Translations under genes and position numbers: made by a program | The notes under the pieces: generated by a model | What the model was told of the DNA's origin: nothing | The model's input: the letters and a program-made list of their open reading frames with translations, nothing else | Database searches by the model: none | Shown here: positions 22,432 to 33,276 of the stretch, one piece after another | Position numbering within the stretch: position 1 is the first letter of the stretch | Layout of the letters: every line of letters begins with the position of its first letter | Origin: Toxorhynchites rutilus septentrionalis | Lineage: Eukaryota > Arthropoda > Insecta > Diptera > Culicidae | Assembly (NCBI RefSeq): GCF_029784135.1 | Contig: NC_073746.1 | Span: 113,024,035-113,088,034 of the forward strand | Direction: 5' to 3' | DNA: 64,000 bases

Positions 22432-23985
22432 TGTGAGATATGAAGTAGAAAAATGACAATTTCAATTTTTTCTTATCACTACATGAGAGTAAAATGGATC
22501 AATTTTACGATGAATATGAGTCGCATTTAATTGTTTACTTTTTAACCCCGAAAAACTCAAAAATATCAAAGCCGCATGAGGTGTATACTTAATTTTGCGA
22601 TAGACTGTACCTAATATCGCCTCTCTGTCGATTCACAAACCGAAATATAACCATCAGCGAATTCAATTTTGCAATTAAACCACTCAAAATGCTTAATATC
22701 GAAGCCGTAAAAATAACACCCACACTCGGAATCATGTTCGATTTTCGATTTTGGTTACCCTATTCCACTTTTGATCAGTTATTCATTATCATAGGATGGT
22801 TCAAAAATTATAGAATAGCATGTAGAAGGAGTTCCCATCAACAGAAGTTTGAAATTCATAATGCAACTATACAAATCAACCACCTGTTCATTATACCCCC
22901 ACTGTCCGTCTTACCGGCTATTCCCCTAATTATGATCCAATTAATCAATTAATTGGATGGAAAAGTGCGAATTACTATTCAATTTTAATTCTCTAAAAAC
23001 TATAACACATTCGACTATTATCAAAAACAAAAAAAAGTTGCATACTTTCACGAATGTTTCATGTGATATGATCCGATATGAGGAAGCGTCCAAAAATATG
23101 TAAATCTTGTCCAATTAGTGAGATCCACATTAAAATTAATCTCATTTTATCTACAGATTACACCCTCATAGACCCGGGCACCATTATGAATGGAAATATA
23201 CCCAACAGTGGGATGCACACCTTCGTTGATCAGTTCCAAAAAGGAGTAAAACACGCACGAAAAAAAAACCTCTTTACCACTCATCGTGTGTGGCGCCATC
23301 ATCTCCCCAGTTATTATGGTGATGCTGACGATTATTCGATGGGGGAGACCCAACGGAGTAACATAAACAAAACAAACATTCACCGTCAGCCGAACGTCTC
23401 ATCATCGGAGTTAATCAAGTAATTTCAGCTCGATTTGATCCGCCGCAGCAACTGCTTAATAGCGGGGCGACAACGTGGGACTTGAAGGCTAATCATCTTA
23501 CGCAACGCACAGTGGGTATCTCGGACCGGAGGTCAATCTATTCCCACTCGAAGTCTATCAGTGCTCCAACAATAGCACAACCCCGAGCAGTGGAAGTGAA
23601 GTATAAACTTCCAAAGTTCCACTCAGTAGCTGTTGAATCAAATTGAGAAGTTTTCAACCGATGGACCATAATATGTTCCTCTCTGGTGGTTTTCTTCCCA
23701 GGTGAATCTTCTTTTCGCTCCAATTAATTGGCGATAGCGATGAGGGAGTGCCAATCGCGATAAAAACAACCGTTATTAGCATATTGATAATATCGTTTTT
23801 GGTAACATTTCAGATGGTTTCGTTTGAGAGTCGTTATCATATTCCTAATCAAGATGGGTATCGCATCTTCTGTATCGAATGCACAAATCATTCCTAGCTT
23901 TTGAGACACAAAATGATATTTAAGCTGGGCTAAATGTTAATTGAGCCATTTTTTCGGAAATATCGATCTTCTTTCAAACTTTTTA
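22432..23985. other. No gene recognised
   Basis: Short frames at 22689-22952 and 23078-23422 show no motifs. No terminal repeats were found. Confidence 0.5.
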
Positions 23986-23993
23986 CTCTTAAC

Positions 23994-24366
23994 CAATGTT
24001 ACTACATTGAAATCTGTATTTACGAGCTAAAAAATTTTTTTTATCTGTAGCGAAAATAGAAAATCTGTATTGCGGATTATGTTCCTGATAAAAGTTTTGC
24101 GTTAGATTTAAGTATGAAGTAATAATTGCATACTTGTAGTGAAGTGTATAGAGTCTGCTTATCCATATGTTTAAGCTTGTGATCTCTGGTATAGCTTATT
24201 TTGTAACAAGATAAAATATTTAAAAATTATTTTATCTTGTTACAAAATCTGTATAAAATCTGCATGAATGTCCAATAATCTATATTCTGTATTTACAGAT
24301 TCTTGGTCAAAAAACATGCTGAAAATCTGTATCATTACAGAAAAATCTGTATATGTGGTAACACTG
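23994..24366. mobile_element. 373-bp hAT-type MITE with 8-bp target duplication
   Basis: Ends CAATGTTACTACATT and, inverted, CAGTGTTACCACATA are flanked by an exact duplication CTCTTAAC (23986-23993 and 24367-24374). The 8-bp duplication and the CAG(T/G)GTT-type ends fit the hAT superfamily. ATCTGTA/TACAGAT motifs recur throughout, as in the hAT element at 51594-52601. A 21-bp perfect inverted repeat with a 9-base loop lies inside (24198-24218 and 24228-24248). Confidence 0.88.
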
Positions 24367-24374
24367 CTCTTAAC

Positions 24375-24965
24375 TACTTTATAGTTTGCAGATAGGAGAA
24401 TGCAGTTTGAGCAGTCTAGAAGCGTTTGTCTATTCAAAATATAGCGTCAAATGATAAAGCAATATCCTAATAGTTAGATTAATCGAAGAAGTTCGGCACC
24501 AACCAGAAGGGTGGTGCCGAACGCTTCGATCGTCCGGTATTGCCTTCACTCGAAACCCGTTGAATGTTTGATGTGGCGGCAAACTCTCTCGTAACAGTCG
24601 ACCGTGTCACATCACAGCACCGGTAGCCACTTTCCGGCTAAGTTTTCGCACACCGCAAAAGTACAATGTGAAATCCATCGGTTCCATGGTATTCGATTCG
24701 TTAAGGGGTTGAAAACGCATGTCACACACCCACGAGGTTATGTCGGTACACTCCGTACGAAACAGGAGGTTGTTTGGTAAGAGAACTCTCCCCATCGAAC
24801 AAGAAAACCTTGTACAAGTTATGCGATCACTTATCCAACTGAAAAGTTCATTAAAATGATGATGTGAACATGACTCTACAATTTTCAATAAGATCGCCAG
24901 TAACACTGTTAATAGCCAATCTTCAATACTGCGTTTTATTTTCGTGCGATATCCTCTCTCACGAC
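24375..24965. other. No gene recognised; one GC-rich hairpin
   Basis: GTTCGGCACCA (24491-24501) and its inverse TGGTGCCGAAC (24511-24521) form perfect 11-bp arms with a 9-base loop. The + strand can be read KFGTNQKGGAERFDRP... for 24 codons to a TGA, unusually GC-rich for this window, but I do not recognise the peptide. Confidence 0.4.
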
Positions 24966-25060
24966 CAGAGATGCCAACGTTCCAGATTTTTCAAAGTTTC
25001 CCAGACTTTTTGGCACTGATTTTTCTGAAATGATCCTCATTTTTATTGATTTTTGTACGT
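24966..25060. mobile_element. Single end of the 47275-48251 hAT-like family
   Basis: CAGAGATGCCAAC followed by ttccagatttttc, tttcccagactttttggcac and ttttctgaaatgatcct matches the reverse complement of the right end of the element at 48251 over about 95 bases. No partner end or target duplication was found. Confidence 0.6.
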
Positions 25061-25326
25061 TCCACAAAACTATCTGTAGAAAATATACAAAGTTTTTGCT
25101 GGTTGGAAATGACAATTGTCATAAAAGCATTCATAAGAAAAACTGTTCGGTCCGCACATGAATAATATTATAATTTTATTATAATGTCTCTTGCGCTTAT
25201 TATCAATCTATTATGAAGCAATCCGTGTTTTCGAAGATACAATTTCGACATTTATTAAAGCCCGCCGAAAGAAAGATACTCTATTAAATTTGAACGCATC
25301 GCGCATAATGAAGACTCAATATTATA

Positions 25327-26624
25327 AAGGGTGTGTCACATCAAATTGCATTACGGAAAAAACGCTGTAGAAATTCGACCAGTAGACCGATCCTTTTGAA
25401 AATTTTAGACAGTAAAATAAAAACTAATAAACAACTTTTGGCATTTTCTTTTTATTCATACTTCGAGCCCACGCCCGTATGCACGCACCTTCCTCTTTAC
25501 CCTGTCCATAAGGTTCTGTACAACGTCAGGTTGTAGTTTTTTTTGAACAGAAATCCATTTTCTCTTGAAGTCCGCCTCCGATTTGACAACTTTTGGGTTC
25601 TTCCGGAGGGCCTGCTTCATAATCGCCCAATATTTCTCTATTGGACGAAGCTCCGGCGCATTGGGCGGGTTCATTTCCTTTGGCACGAAGGTGACCCCGT
25701 TGGCTTCGTACCACTCCAACACGTCCTTTGAATAGTGGCACGAAGCGAGATCCGGCCAGAAGATGGTCGGGCATTCGTGTTGCTTCAATAGTGGTAGTAA
25801 GCGCTTCTGTAGGCACTCCTTAAGGTAAACCTGCCCGTTTACCGTGCCGGTCATCACGAAGGGGGCGCTCCGCTTTCCGCAAGAGCAGATCGCTTGCCAC
25901 ACCATGTACTTTTTGGCAAACTTGGATAGTTTCTGCTTGCGAATCTCCTCCGGAACGTTTAATTTGTCCTCTGCGGAGAAGAACAACAGACCCGGCAGCT
26001 GACGAAAGTCCGCTTTGACGTAGGTTTCGTCGTCCATTACCAGGCAATGCGGCTTCGTCAGCATTTCGGTGTACAGCTTCCGCGCTCGCGTCTTCCCCAC
26101 CATGTTTTGTCTTTCGTCGCGGTTAGGAGCCTTCTGAACCTTGTATGTACGCAGGCCCTCCCGCTGCTTGGTCCGCTGGACGAATGAACTTGACAAATTT
26201 AGCTTATTGGCGACATCCCGGACCGAACTTCTCGGATCACGTCTAAACTGCTTAACTACGCGCTTGTGATCTTTTTCACTGACGGAGCATCCATTTTTGC
26301 CGTTCTTCACCTTCCGGTCGATAGTTAGGTTCTCGAAGTATCGTTTTAGTACTCTGCTGACCGTAGATTGGACGATTCCCAGCATCTTACCGATGTCCCG
26401 ATGTGACAACTCCGGATTCTCGAAATGAGTGCACAAGATTAATTCACGACGCTCTTTTTCGTTCGACGACATTTTTCCAAATTTACGAAAAGTTGACAGT
26501 GAAGCATGGCCAACGTGATCTAGACACTCTTATCTGATTATAAGCGAAAGCTGAAGATATAATTCCTAAAAATTAAATTTCTACAGCGTTTTTTCCGTGA
26601 TGCAATTTGATGTGACACACCCTT
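25327..26624 (-). mobile_element. Full-length DD37E element, family A (1298 bp)
   Basis: Inverted repeats of about 48 bp beginning AAGGGTGTGTCACATCAAAT differ at one or two positions and are flanked by TA (25325-25326 and 26625-26626). It contains one uninterrupted transposase gene. The internally deleted copy at 6063-7025 and the chimera in the tandem unit belong to the same family. This is the best candidate in the window for an element that is or recently was active. Confidence 0.97.
25456..26472 (-). CDS. DD37E transposase, apparently intact (338 aa)
   Basis: Nuclear cut-and-paste transposase. Layout: N-terminal paired-type DNA-binding region with a first helix-turn-helix (SHRDIGKMLGIVQSTVSRVL, about residues 23-42) and a second (RRDPRSSVRDVANKLNLSSS, about 77-96), then the catalytic domain. 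Catalytic residues: first D in VMDDETYVKADF (about 150), second D in FWPDLASCHYSK (about 245), E in RPIEKYWAIM (about 283). Thirty-seven residues separate the second D from the E, defining DD37E. A 338-residue length is normal for the group. The start MSSNEKER lies about 150 bp inside the element's end. No stop or frameshift was seen. Other copies in the window could be mobilised through their shared ends. Confidence 0.95.
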   Translation of the reverse strand: MSSNEKERRELILCTHFENPELSHRDIGKMLGIVQSTVSRVLKRYFENLTIDRKVKNGKNGCSVSEKDHKRVVKQFRRDPRSSVRDVANKLNLSSSFVQRTKQREGLRTYKVQKAPNRDERQNMVGKTRARKLYTEMLTKPHCLVMDDETYVKADFRQLPGLLFFSAEDKLNVPEEIRKQKLSKFAKKYMVWQAICSCGKRSAPFVMTGTVNGQVYLKECLQKRLLPLLKQHECPTIFWPDLASCHYSKDVLEWYEANGVTFVPKEMNPPNAPELRPIEKYWAIMKQALRKNPKVVKSEADFKRKWISVQKKLQPDVVQNLMDRVKRKVRAYGRGLEV

Positions 26625-26740
26625 TAATATAAAATTATATTCGATTCGATTCGTTTTTGTTTAATAAATACTTGTCACCATCTGTGAGTGTTCCTCAATT
26701 GAAAAGTAAAAGGGTAGTAAAAGACTAGGGGCACGGACAA

Positions 26741-28393
26741 GGAGACTGGCGAGAGCAGTCAACGAGTACAGACGTGATGTTTGGTCGCTCCGATCCTTTT
26801 TCTTTTTTTCCCAAAAGCGTCGGTAGTGTGAAGCCAAAAAAAAAGGACTGTAATTTTGTGAAAAGTTTGAAGCGCTCGTTTGAAAGTGTATTTTCAGCAT
26901 TGTGAGTTTGAAGAAATGAACGCTTTCGAAACAGAACACTGAAACGCAAAACCTGGATCCGTTCGTTTGTTGACCTTTGTTTAAATTTTCAAATTTAATG
27001 TACCGAAGTGCTAGATTGTATGCGTGTATAGTGCGGAGCAGTTTTCCGAGCGAAAATCGGAGCAGGAGCGGAGAACGGAGAATGAGAATCAGCTTTACGG
27101 CAGTGAAGATGGATTCTACAAAGCTAAGTGCATCTATTATTTCTCTCTCTTTCTCTTAAATTATGCTTGAGTTCTTCATGAGTTCAGTTTCGTGTCGCTA
27201 TTTTTTTTTCTTTCATTGTGCGAATGTGTATGTCGAAATGATGCCCTTACGATCCAGAATTCCAGACGTTAAATAACGAATCACGATAAATAAAATCCGA
27301 ATCGTGTTTTTTTCTGGTTTGCACGAGTTCTATTTAGCTTAATTATATGATTTTAGGTGGGAAATCATGAAATCATAAATATTACGTCGCAGATAGGATA
27401 TCAAAATTTATTCATCAAATTGATCAGCTAACATTGTCATTTAATTGAATGCACGGCTCGTCTTCTCGGAAGATCTAGATATTTTTTCCGCTGTTTTCAA
27501 AGCGTAACATATCATGGAAGCTTCTTCGCACGCTCGCCAGCGTTAGTTCGATATCGAGATTTGTACCGAATATACTTGACCAAGGAAGTTATATGGTGAT
27601 CTACATTATCATTACAAGCGTTTTAATTATAATTTTTACGTGTTTTTAAGATATCGTGAAGAATAGTAATTCTCCCGGTTGTCTTGCTAGGTTGGTAAGT
27701 TGGGGAAGTTGTCTCGGTTACCTTCTCAGGTTTCCCAAATATAGCTCTCCGTCGTTGTGTAGAGCCCAGCGTTGGTCCCTAGGGGGGATCTTGATGCACG
27801 CTGATTGGAGGGCGCAGCAGGAAAGAGTTGGGGTTAACGTGTTAAAATCTAATTACTAAAAATTAAAAACAAATACAAAAACAAAAATAATCAAAATTCT
27901 AAAAATCTAAGAATAAAAAATTTAAATCTGAAAATCTGAAAACTTAAAAATTTAAATATCTAAAAATTCTAAAATTTAAAAATTTAAAAATTTTAAATTT
28001 TAGATTTTGAATTTAAAATTTAAATATTTAAAAATTTTCAAATTTAAAATTTTAGAATCACATCACTTACCGCAGTGAATCCTGATTTTTAACCATTCCC
28101 ACTAACAACTATTCCTTCCATGATAAACGCTAGGGAACCACGCTATAGAGGCGACCCTTCTGGCCTTCGGGCGGCGAATATCATACTAACATTCCTTCCC
28201 TTCCCCTGGTGACTGTAAGGACGTGGCCGGCGTCGTTATTGACCATTCAAAGCTCGAATCACCGAAAATTGCACAGCGAGAATGATTTGCTGGTCCCAAG
28301 CGTCATTCTGTGTGTTCTTTGTGCAATTTGGTTGGTTCAGGTCAATCACGGAGAGCAACTACGAATTGTACAGTCTACCCAAGCTCAAGCTCA
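26741..28393 (+). mobile_element. Non-coding retroposon with 25-bp target duplication
   Basis: An exact 25-bp direct repeat (26716-26740 and 28394-28418, beginning AGTAAAAGACTAGGGGCACG) brackets 1653 bp that end in taccCAAGCTCAAGCTCA. A short tandem-repeat tail plus a long target duplication is typical of non-LTR retrotransposition. The 3' part (about 27650-28390) looks like the 3' region of a mosquito LINE, but no reverse transcriptase frame is present, so it is probably internally deleted or non-autonomous. 27850-28060 is a low-complexity taaaaattt stretch. Confidence 0.7.
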
Positions 28394-28586
28394 AGTAAAA
28401 GACTAGGGGCACGGACAAAGTATGAATAAACGTTTCAGGGCTTCCATAAGGTAATGGTTAATCATATCGAAGACTAAGTTTGAATAATTATATTTTTAGC
28501 ATCACTTCAACGTCCACAACTTTGAGTAACGTCTTCCGAAGAACTTTGGAAGCACACACGTGAAGACTCCACTCCTGCGGAAAACA

Positions 28587-28930
28587 GTAGGGGAACTTTG
28601 GGTAAGACGCACCGTGTCGGTAAAACGCACCACCATGAAAAATCATGGAAAACGCGGTGATCGGCAGGATTTTTCTGTGCTTATAACTTCCTTTTTTCAT
28701 TTTAATTACAATTGAATGTATTGTAGCACCAAAAACCACGTCTATCTTCATAAAATAATAATATTAATATATGCATGATTTCATGTAACTTTGACCACTT
28801 CTGTCATAAGACTTTTGAAACAATAAAAACCTTATTAAAATTTTGCAAACTTCAAAACATTCTCAGATGTTACCAGAGCTAATTATTGAGTTTGAATAAA
28901 AAAATGTTAAAAAATCGTTTTTAAATTATT
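28587..28930 (+). repeat. Dispersed repeat, inverted copy at 40570-40962
   Basis: Starts ggggaactttgggtaagacg and includes aaaaatcatggaaaacgcg, tgtattgtagcaccaaaaa, tcttcataaaataataatat and ttaccagagctaattattga, each found inverted at 40570-40962 with changes. The family is unknown and non-coding. Confidence 0.8.
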
Positions 28931-29078
28931 AAGAATAATACGAACCTCAGTGTTATCAGTACGCGCCTCTATCTGACTGGCAGCACTATTCCATACAAAC
29001 AAATGTACGGAGAAACCATACCTCGACAGGAAAATTACACACTGGCCAAATGGTCAGTTGCGGTCAATAGGTATAGAT

Positions 29079-30776
29079 CAGAGGTGGCCAAACTTTTGGG
29101 CATCACGAGCGACTAATTGTTAAAATATTAGGCTGCGGTCTACCAACGTAAACTGTATCAAAAAATCATTAGTAAATGAATGTAGTACTAGACAATAAAA
29201 CAAAGTTTTAACCATCCTGTACTCGCGCGCAAAATCATAACTCGTATACTCGCGCACAGTGTCACGGACTGTGTGTGTATCTGTAATTTTGCTATTGTGT
29301 ATTTTTAGGCGTTATTTGTATTTACTTAAAGCAAAAAAAAGATACCGTGATTTACCTCTAATGCGGCATACCGAATCACGATTCAGTTCCGCATTAGTGG
29401 CGATTGTAATCTGTAATTGGACATATCAATAAACACAATACAATGTGATAAACAAGTTAAAACAAATAACAATAAGAAATGTGTGCAAAACATATAATCT
29501 AGTAAAACGGTTGAAAACACTCCTACAAATTTATCGTGTTGTAGAAACTTGCGCAAATGATGTTTACCAAGATGTCCAATTAGCTAGACGTCTAATTAGA
29601 GGCGAATCCCTGTATAATTAAATGAAAAAACTCCAGAAAATAGTTTTTCTTCAACTTCATTCAGTGTCAATAGTCATTTATTTCAGCCTCCTTAAAACAA
29701 AATTATTGATTCTCGGTCTGTGACACCGAGACTGTGAGAGGGTTAATTAAAGTAAAAACATAGGTCATACAAATAAATATTCAGTGATAAATTATTCTAA
29801 AAAATAAAAATATTCATCTGTGGCTAAATAATTGATTTTTCTTCATTTTCTGTGAAGTTTTATCAATCAATATCGCTGATTTTTTTCAGAAAATTGTGAT
29901 TTATAAACATACAAAGCATTTATTTTCGATAAAAATACACCCATTCCTCAATTAATCAGAAGTATAAGAACTATCTATCGGGAACATTGGTCAATTCGAT
30001 CCCTATAACCATAACACCGAACAAATTTTCGTATTTTGTAAATCAATAGAATCAAATCCAGTTCTTTTTCGAACGTCGGCGAATTGCATATTTTGAAAAG
30101 TTACCGAAATGTTTCTCTAAGAAAAACATCAGGAATGCAATAAGCAAACCAAACAGCTCGGAAAATTATACCGACAGCTATCACCCTACTGTATCTATAA
30201 CAGCAAAGTAGAACTAACGAACAAAATTCTGTTCAACTAGAATTACATAAAAGGGCCCACTATTTTGTTATAGAAATTTATAAGTTCTCATTTATCACTG
30301 TTTCTCTATTCATGACTTTTTTTTTTGAAAAAAATCTGCGCAACAATACTTCATTTAAACTCGCATTCGCCGTTCTCAATGGCGAAGTTTTCTTCAAAAA
30401 TTTAGTTTTTATTGATTTTCGAAACCTTATGCCAGATGTTTACAGCATTTTCAACAGGATATTTAACAAATGGTATGCCTGGAGAAAACGTTGTCTAAAT
30501 TGTTCCAAGTAACAATTTCTTGCTTTATTACAAATTATGGTCGAACAACTGGATGTGTTAATATTGAATAATTAACAATCTGAAAGAAAATGTTACAACG
30601 AAAACATTAATAAAGAAAGATTTACTCTAACAACTAATATGTTTTCACAGTAAAAGGTGAAGGGATATTTAATACATTGCGTTTGGAGGTGACACTATCC
30701 TAGACTAGCTGGCAGGCGCCTAGGAATATCTACGCGGGCGACCGGTAGACGGTGGACTACCGTTTGCCCATCCCTG
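29079..30776. mobile_element. hAT-type element with 8-bp target duplication (1698 bp)
   Basis: The left end CAGAGGTGGCCAAAC and the inverted right end CAGGGATGGGCAAAC are typical hAT termini. An exact duplication GTATAGAT lies outside (29071-29078 and 30777-30784). No transposase sequence is recognisable inside; a TTAA-flanked MITE occupies 29208-29746. Confidence 0.88.
29208..29746. mobile_element. TTAA-flanked MITE nested in the hAT element
   Basis: It begins TTAACCATCCTGTACTCGCG and ends ...CTGTGACACCGAGACTGTGAGAGGGTTAA. Both ends share TTAACC.TC and a GTGTCAC.GAC block. Related pieces are at 32281-32524 and 40190-40389. TTAA ends suggest a piggyBac-type target, but no longer terminal repeat confirms that. 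Confidence 0.6.
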
Positions 30777-30784
30777 GTATAGAT

Positions 30785-31401
30785 TATAGGAAGGATGAAG
30801 AGGGAAAAGGAGAAGATTTCGAAGAAAGAAAAAGATAGGTTTTGAGAAGGACGAAGGTCAGTGTTGAAATAAAAGTGGAATTGAAAGAAAGTCTAAAAGA
30901 ATTGTTTAACGCTAAAGTTCATACTTATAACTATTGGAACGTACAGTTAACTTAAATCTAACAGTTATTCAAAACGGTAAAAAATTACGCTTAAACTAGT
31001 GAATTATTATTTAATTAAAACTTATCTAACTAAACTTACAGTCCGACGTCAATGCTAAAATCCTAGTCCTACTTAAATCTAATTGCGCTTAATAGTTAGA
31101 TAAATCAAAAAGGTAATAGTTTTCCTAAGTTTATTGAAACTATATCTAATTTAAAATTATTATAAATCTAGTAGCTTAATCTAAGGGTTTCGCTCAGGTA
31201 CGATAACAAAAATTCAGAATAACAACGTTGTTGGCACCCGAGAAAATAGTAAACGTGAGTTATAAAATATTATACTCATAAAGAACATATATAGAACTAT
31301 ATTGTATTCAACAGGAATTTTATATTTTTTCAATCTGTGTGAAATAAACAAGAAAAAATTATAAAAGTGGAAATTTCATCTACTTCGGTGCCCCAACACT
31401 C
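30785..31401. other. No gene recognised
   Basis: Starts with a purine-rich stretch (gaaggatgaagagggaaaagg...) followed by AT-rich DNA. No frames or repeats were recognised. Confidence 0.5.
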
Positions 31402-32264
31402 AGAATCAAAATAAAAACTCATAAATACAAAGGCCAAAAGTCTAGCAACACAGTTGTGAACAACGGCACGTATTTAGCAATATATTGTTGAGCAGCGGCA
31501 CATATTAATACGCTTGTAACCAAAAATATTGGATTCAAAATTCTGTGGCGTTTTCAACGTTTGATAACAAAAATGCCTCGAAAATTCATGATCATACGAT
31601 GATTCTAACTGGTAGAGACATAACGGAAGCGGAAGATAAAAGCAGTGAATCAAGAGTACTCCAAAATTAACTTGCTCGGACTTCCCCAACACGATAAAGA
31701 GAGGGCCGAAGCAGCAGTTACTATCTTCACCAATATCCTCAAGGTAGTGTTGTCTTCGTAGGCGAAGTCCGGGCAAGACGCCCCTGTTCAGCAAAACAGG
31801 ATAAAAATGTTTTTTTACTACATATTTCAACGTTTCTTCACATCCACAACGTAGCCACGTTTGTTTTCTTTGTAATAAAATATTGCTCATTTTCACGTTC
31901 ACGACTAGGCAAACCAACAGAAATAACGAGAACTCTAAACGTATTCATATTACACCATTCTTAAAAAAGCGAGGTAAGATGCCCATATGCGTGTCCAGAA
32001 CGCACCACAACAACCTTGATTCGCTGCCTATACCTTCCGCTTCCGTTACGTTTCTACCAGTTAGAATCATCATATGATCTCGAATTTTCGAGGCATTTTT
32101 TGTTATCAAACGCCGAAAAGAGTAAACAATTTTGAATCCAATATTTTTGTTTACAAGCGTATTAATATGTGCCGCTATACATAAATATATTGCTACGTGC
32201 CGCTGTTCACAACTGTGCTGCTAGACTTTTGGCCTTTGTATTTATGAGTTTTTATTTTGATTCT
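31402..32264. repeat. Foldback element with arms of about 250 bp
   Basis: The left arm 31402-31654 begins AGAATCAAAATAAAAACTCA and is matched by the reverse complement of 32014-32264 over about 250 bp with small gaps. Shared blocks include aggccaaaagtctagca, ggcacatattaatacgcttg, aatattggattcaaaatt and gatgattctaactggtag. A loop of about 360 bp lies between. No flanking target duplication was identified. A transcript across it would fold into long double-stranded RNA. Confidence 0.85.
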
Positions 32265-32280
32265 AAGGTTTGCATTATTC

Positions 32281-32524
32281 TTAACCCTCCTGTACTCGGG
32301 TGCAAAATCATAAAACGTATACTCGCGCACGGTGTCACAGACCGAAAATTGAACTTCTCTGTAATGTTGCCATTGTGTATTTTTCAGACTTTATTGGCAT
32401 TTATTTTAAGAAGAGGGTATGATTAAATGAAAAAATCTTCAAAAAATACGTTTTCTTCGTCTTTATTATATTTTAATAGTCATCTAATTCAGCCTCCTCA
32501 AAACAGAGTAATTTTTGATACTCC
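32281..32524. repeat. Truncated copy of the TTAA MITE
   Basis: TTAACCCTCCTGTACTCGGG ... acggtgtcacagaccgaaa and, later, aatagtcatctaattcagcctcct match the left and middle parts of 29208-29746. The right terminus is missing. Confidence 0.7.
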
Positions 32525-32886
32525 AACACAAATAACGAAATTCGAACTTTTCACTGTTATTAATTGAAAGTAAGCAACTGACTATAATTCATGGAAGTAT
32601 AGAGAGCTATAAAATAACATAAAAACGTATTAATCGATTGTAGTTTCATTGGAATAAGAATCAGAACATAACATAACAGCATGCTCAAGACAAGCATATT
32701 TTTTACATTTCATGCAGTTGTTGCGTGTTTTTCGGGACTTTTATCGAAGAGAAGAATGTATACCGACCTTCTAGATAATACCCAGATGATAAAGGTTCTG
32801 GAATATAAAGTTTGCATATTTCTAATCTCCTTTGTCTCTGTATTCTTTGTAAACTAAAAATTAATGCCTTTTTATAGATAGGTTAT
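32525..32886. other. No gene recognised
   Basis: Short AT-rich spacer before the LINE. No features seen. Confidence 0.5.
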
Positions 32887-33276
32887 AAAAAGATGATGAT
32901 TGGAAATTTTTCGTTGGCTCGAGCGGTTGTTGTTGTGGTTTACTAGTGCAGAATCAGTGGTAAAATTGGTGAAAACAAAGTGTCGTGATTCAATTTTACC
33001 ATAGGAATTTCGCTGGTGAAATACACTGATGTATTTGGCGAGCAAAAGATAAGTTTTCATGTATATTTTGTGTTTATAAATTATAATCAAATAGCTGATA
33101 GAAACGGGCATTCAAGTAGCTTAAATCATTAATCACTGTAGTGGTGGTAGTGTTGAGCTTGAGTGCCTAAAGCTTCAGTTAAATCCGCTGCTGATCTATA
33201 GAGTGTTCTCTTAGCACTTTCTATCAGCAGGCGCTTGTGTTGTTGTTTGTTTTCGTTCTTCCGCACGGGCCGGCCG

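Noticed and set aside
24607..24906. 99-codon minus-strand frame
   Set aside because: No motif, and it starts inside unassigned DNA without splice or promoter signs.
31474..31917. 147-codon minus-strand frame
   Set aside because: It lies across the foldback arm and loop. The arm is repeated inverted at 32014-32264, and no protein motif is visible.
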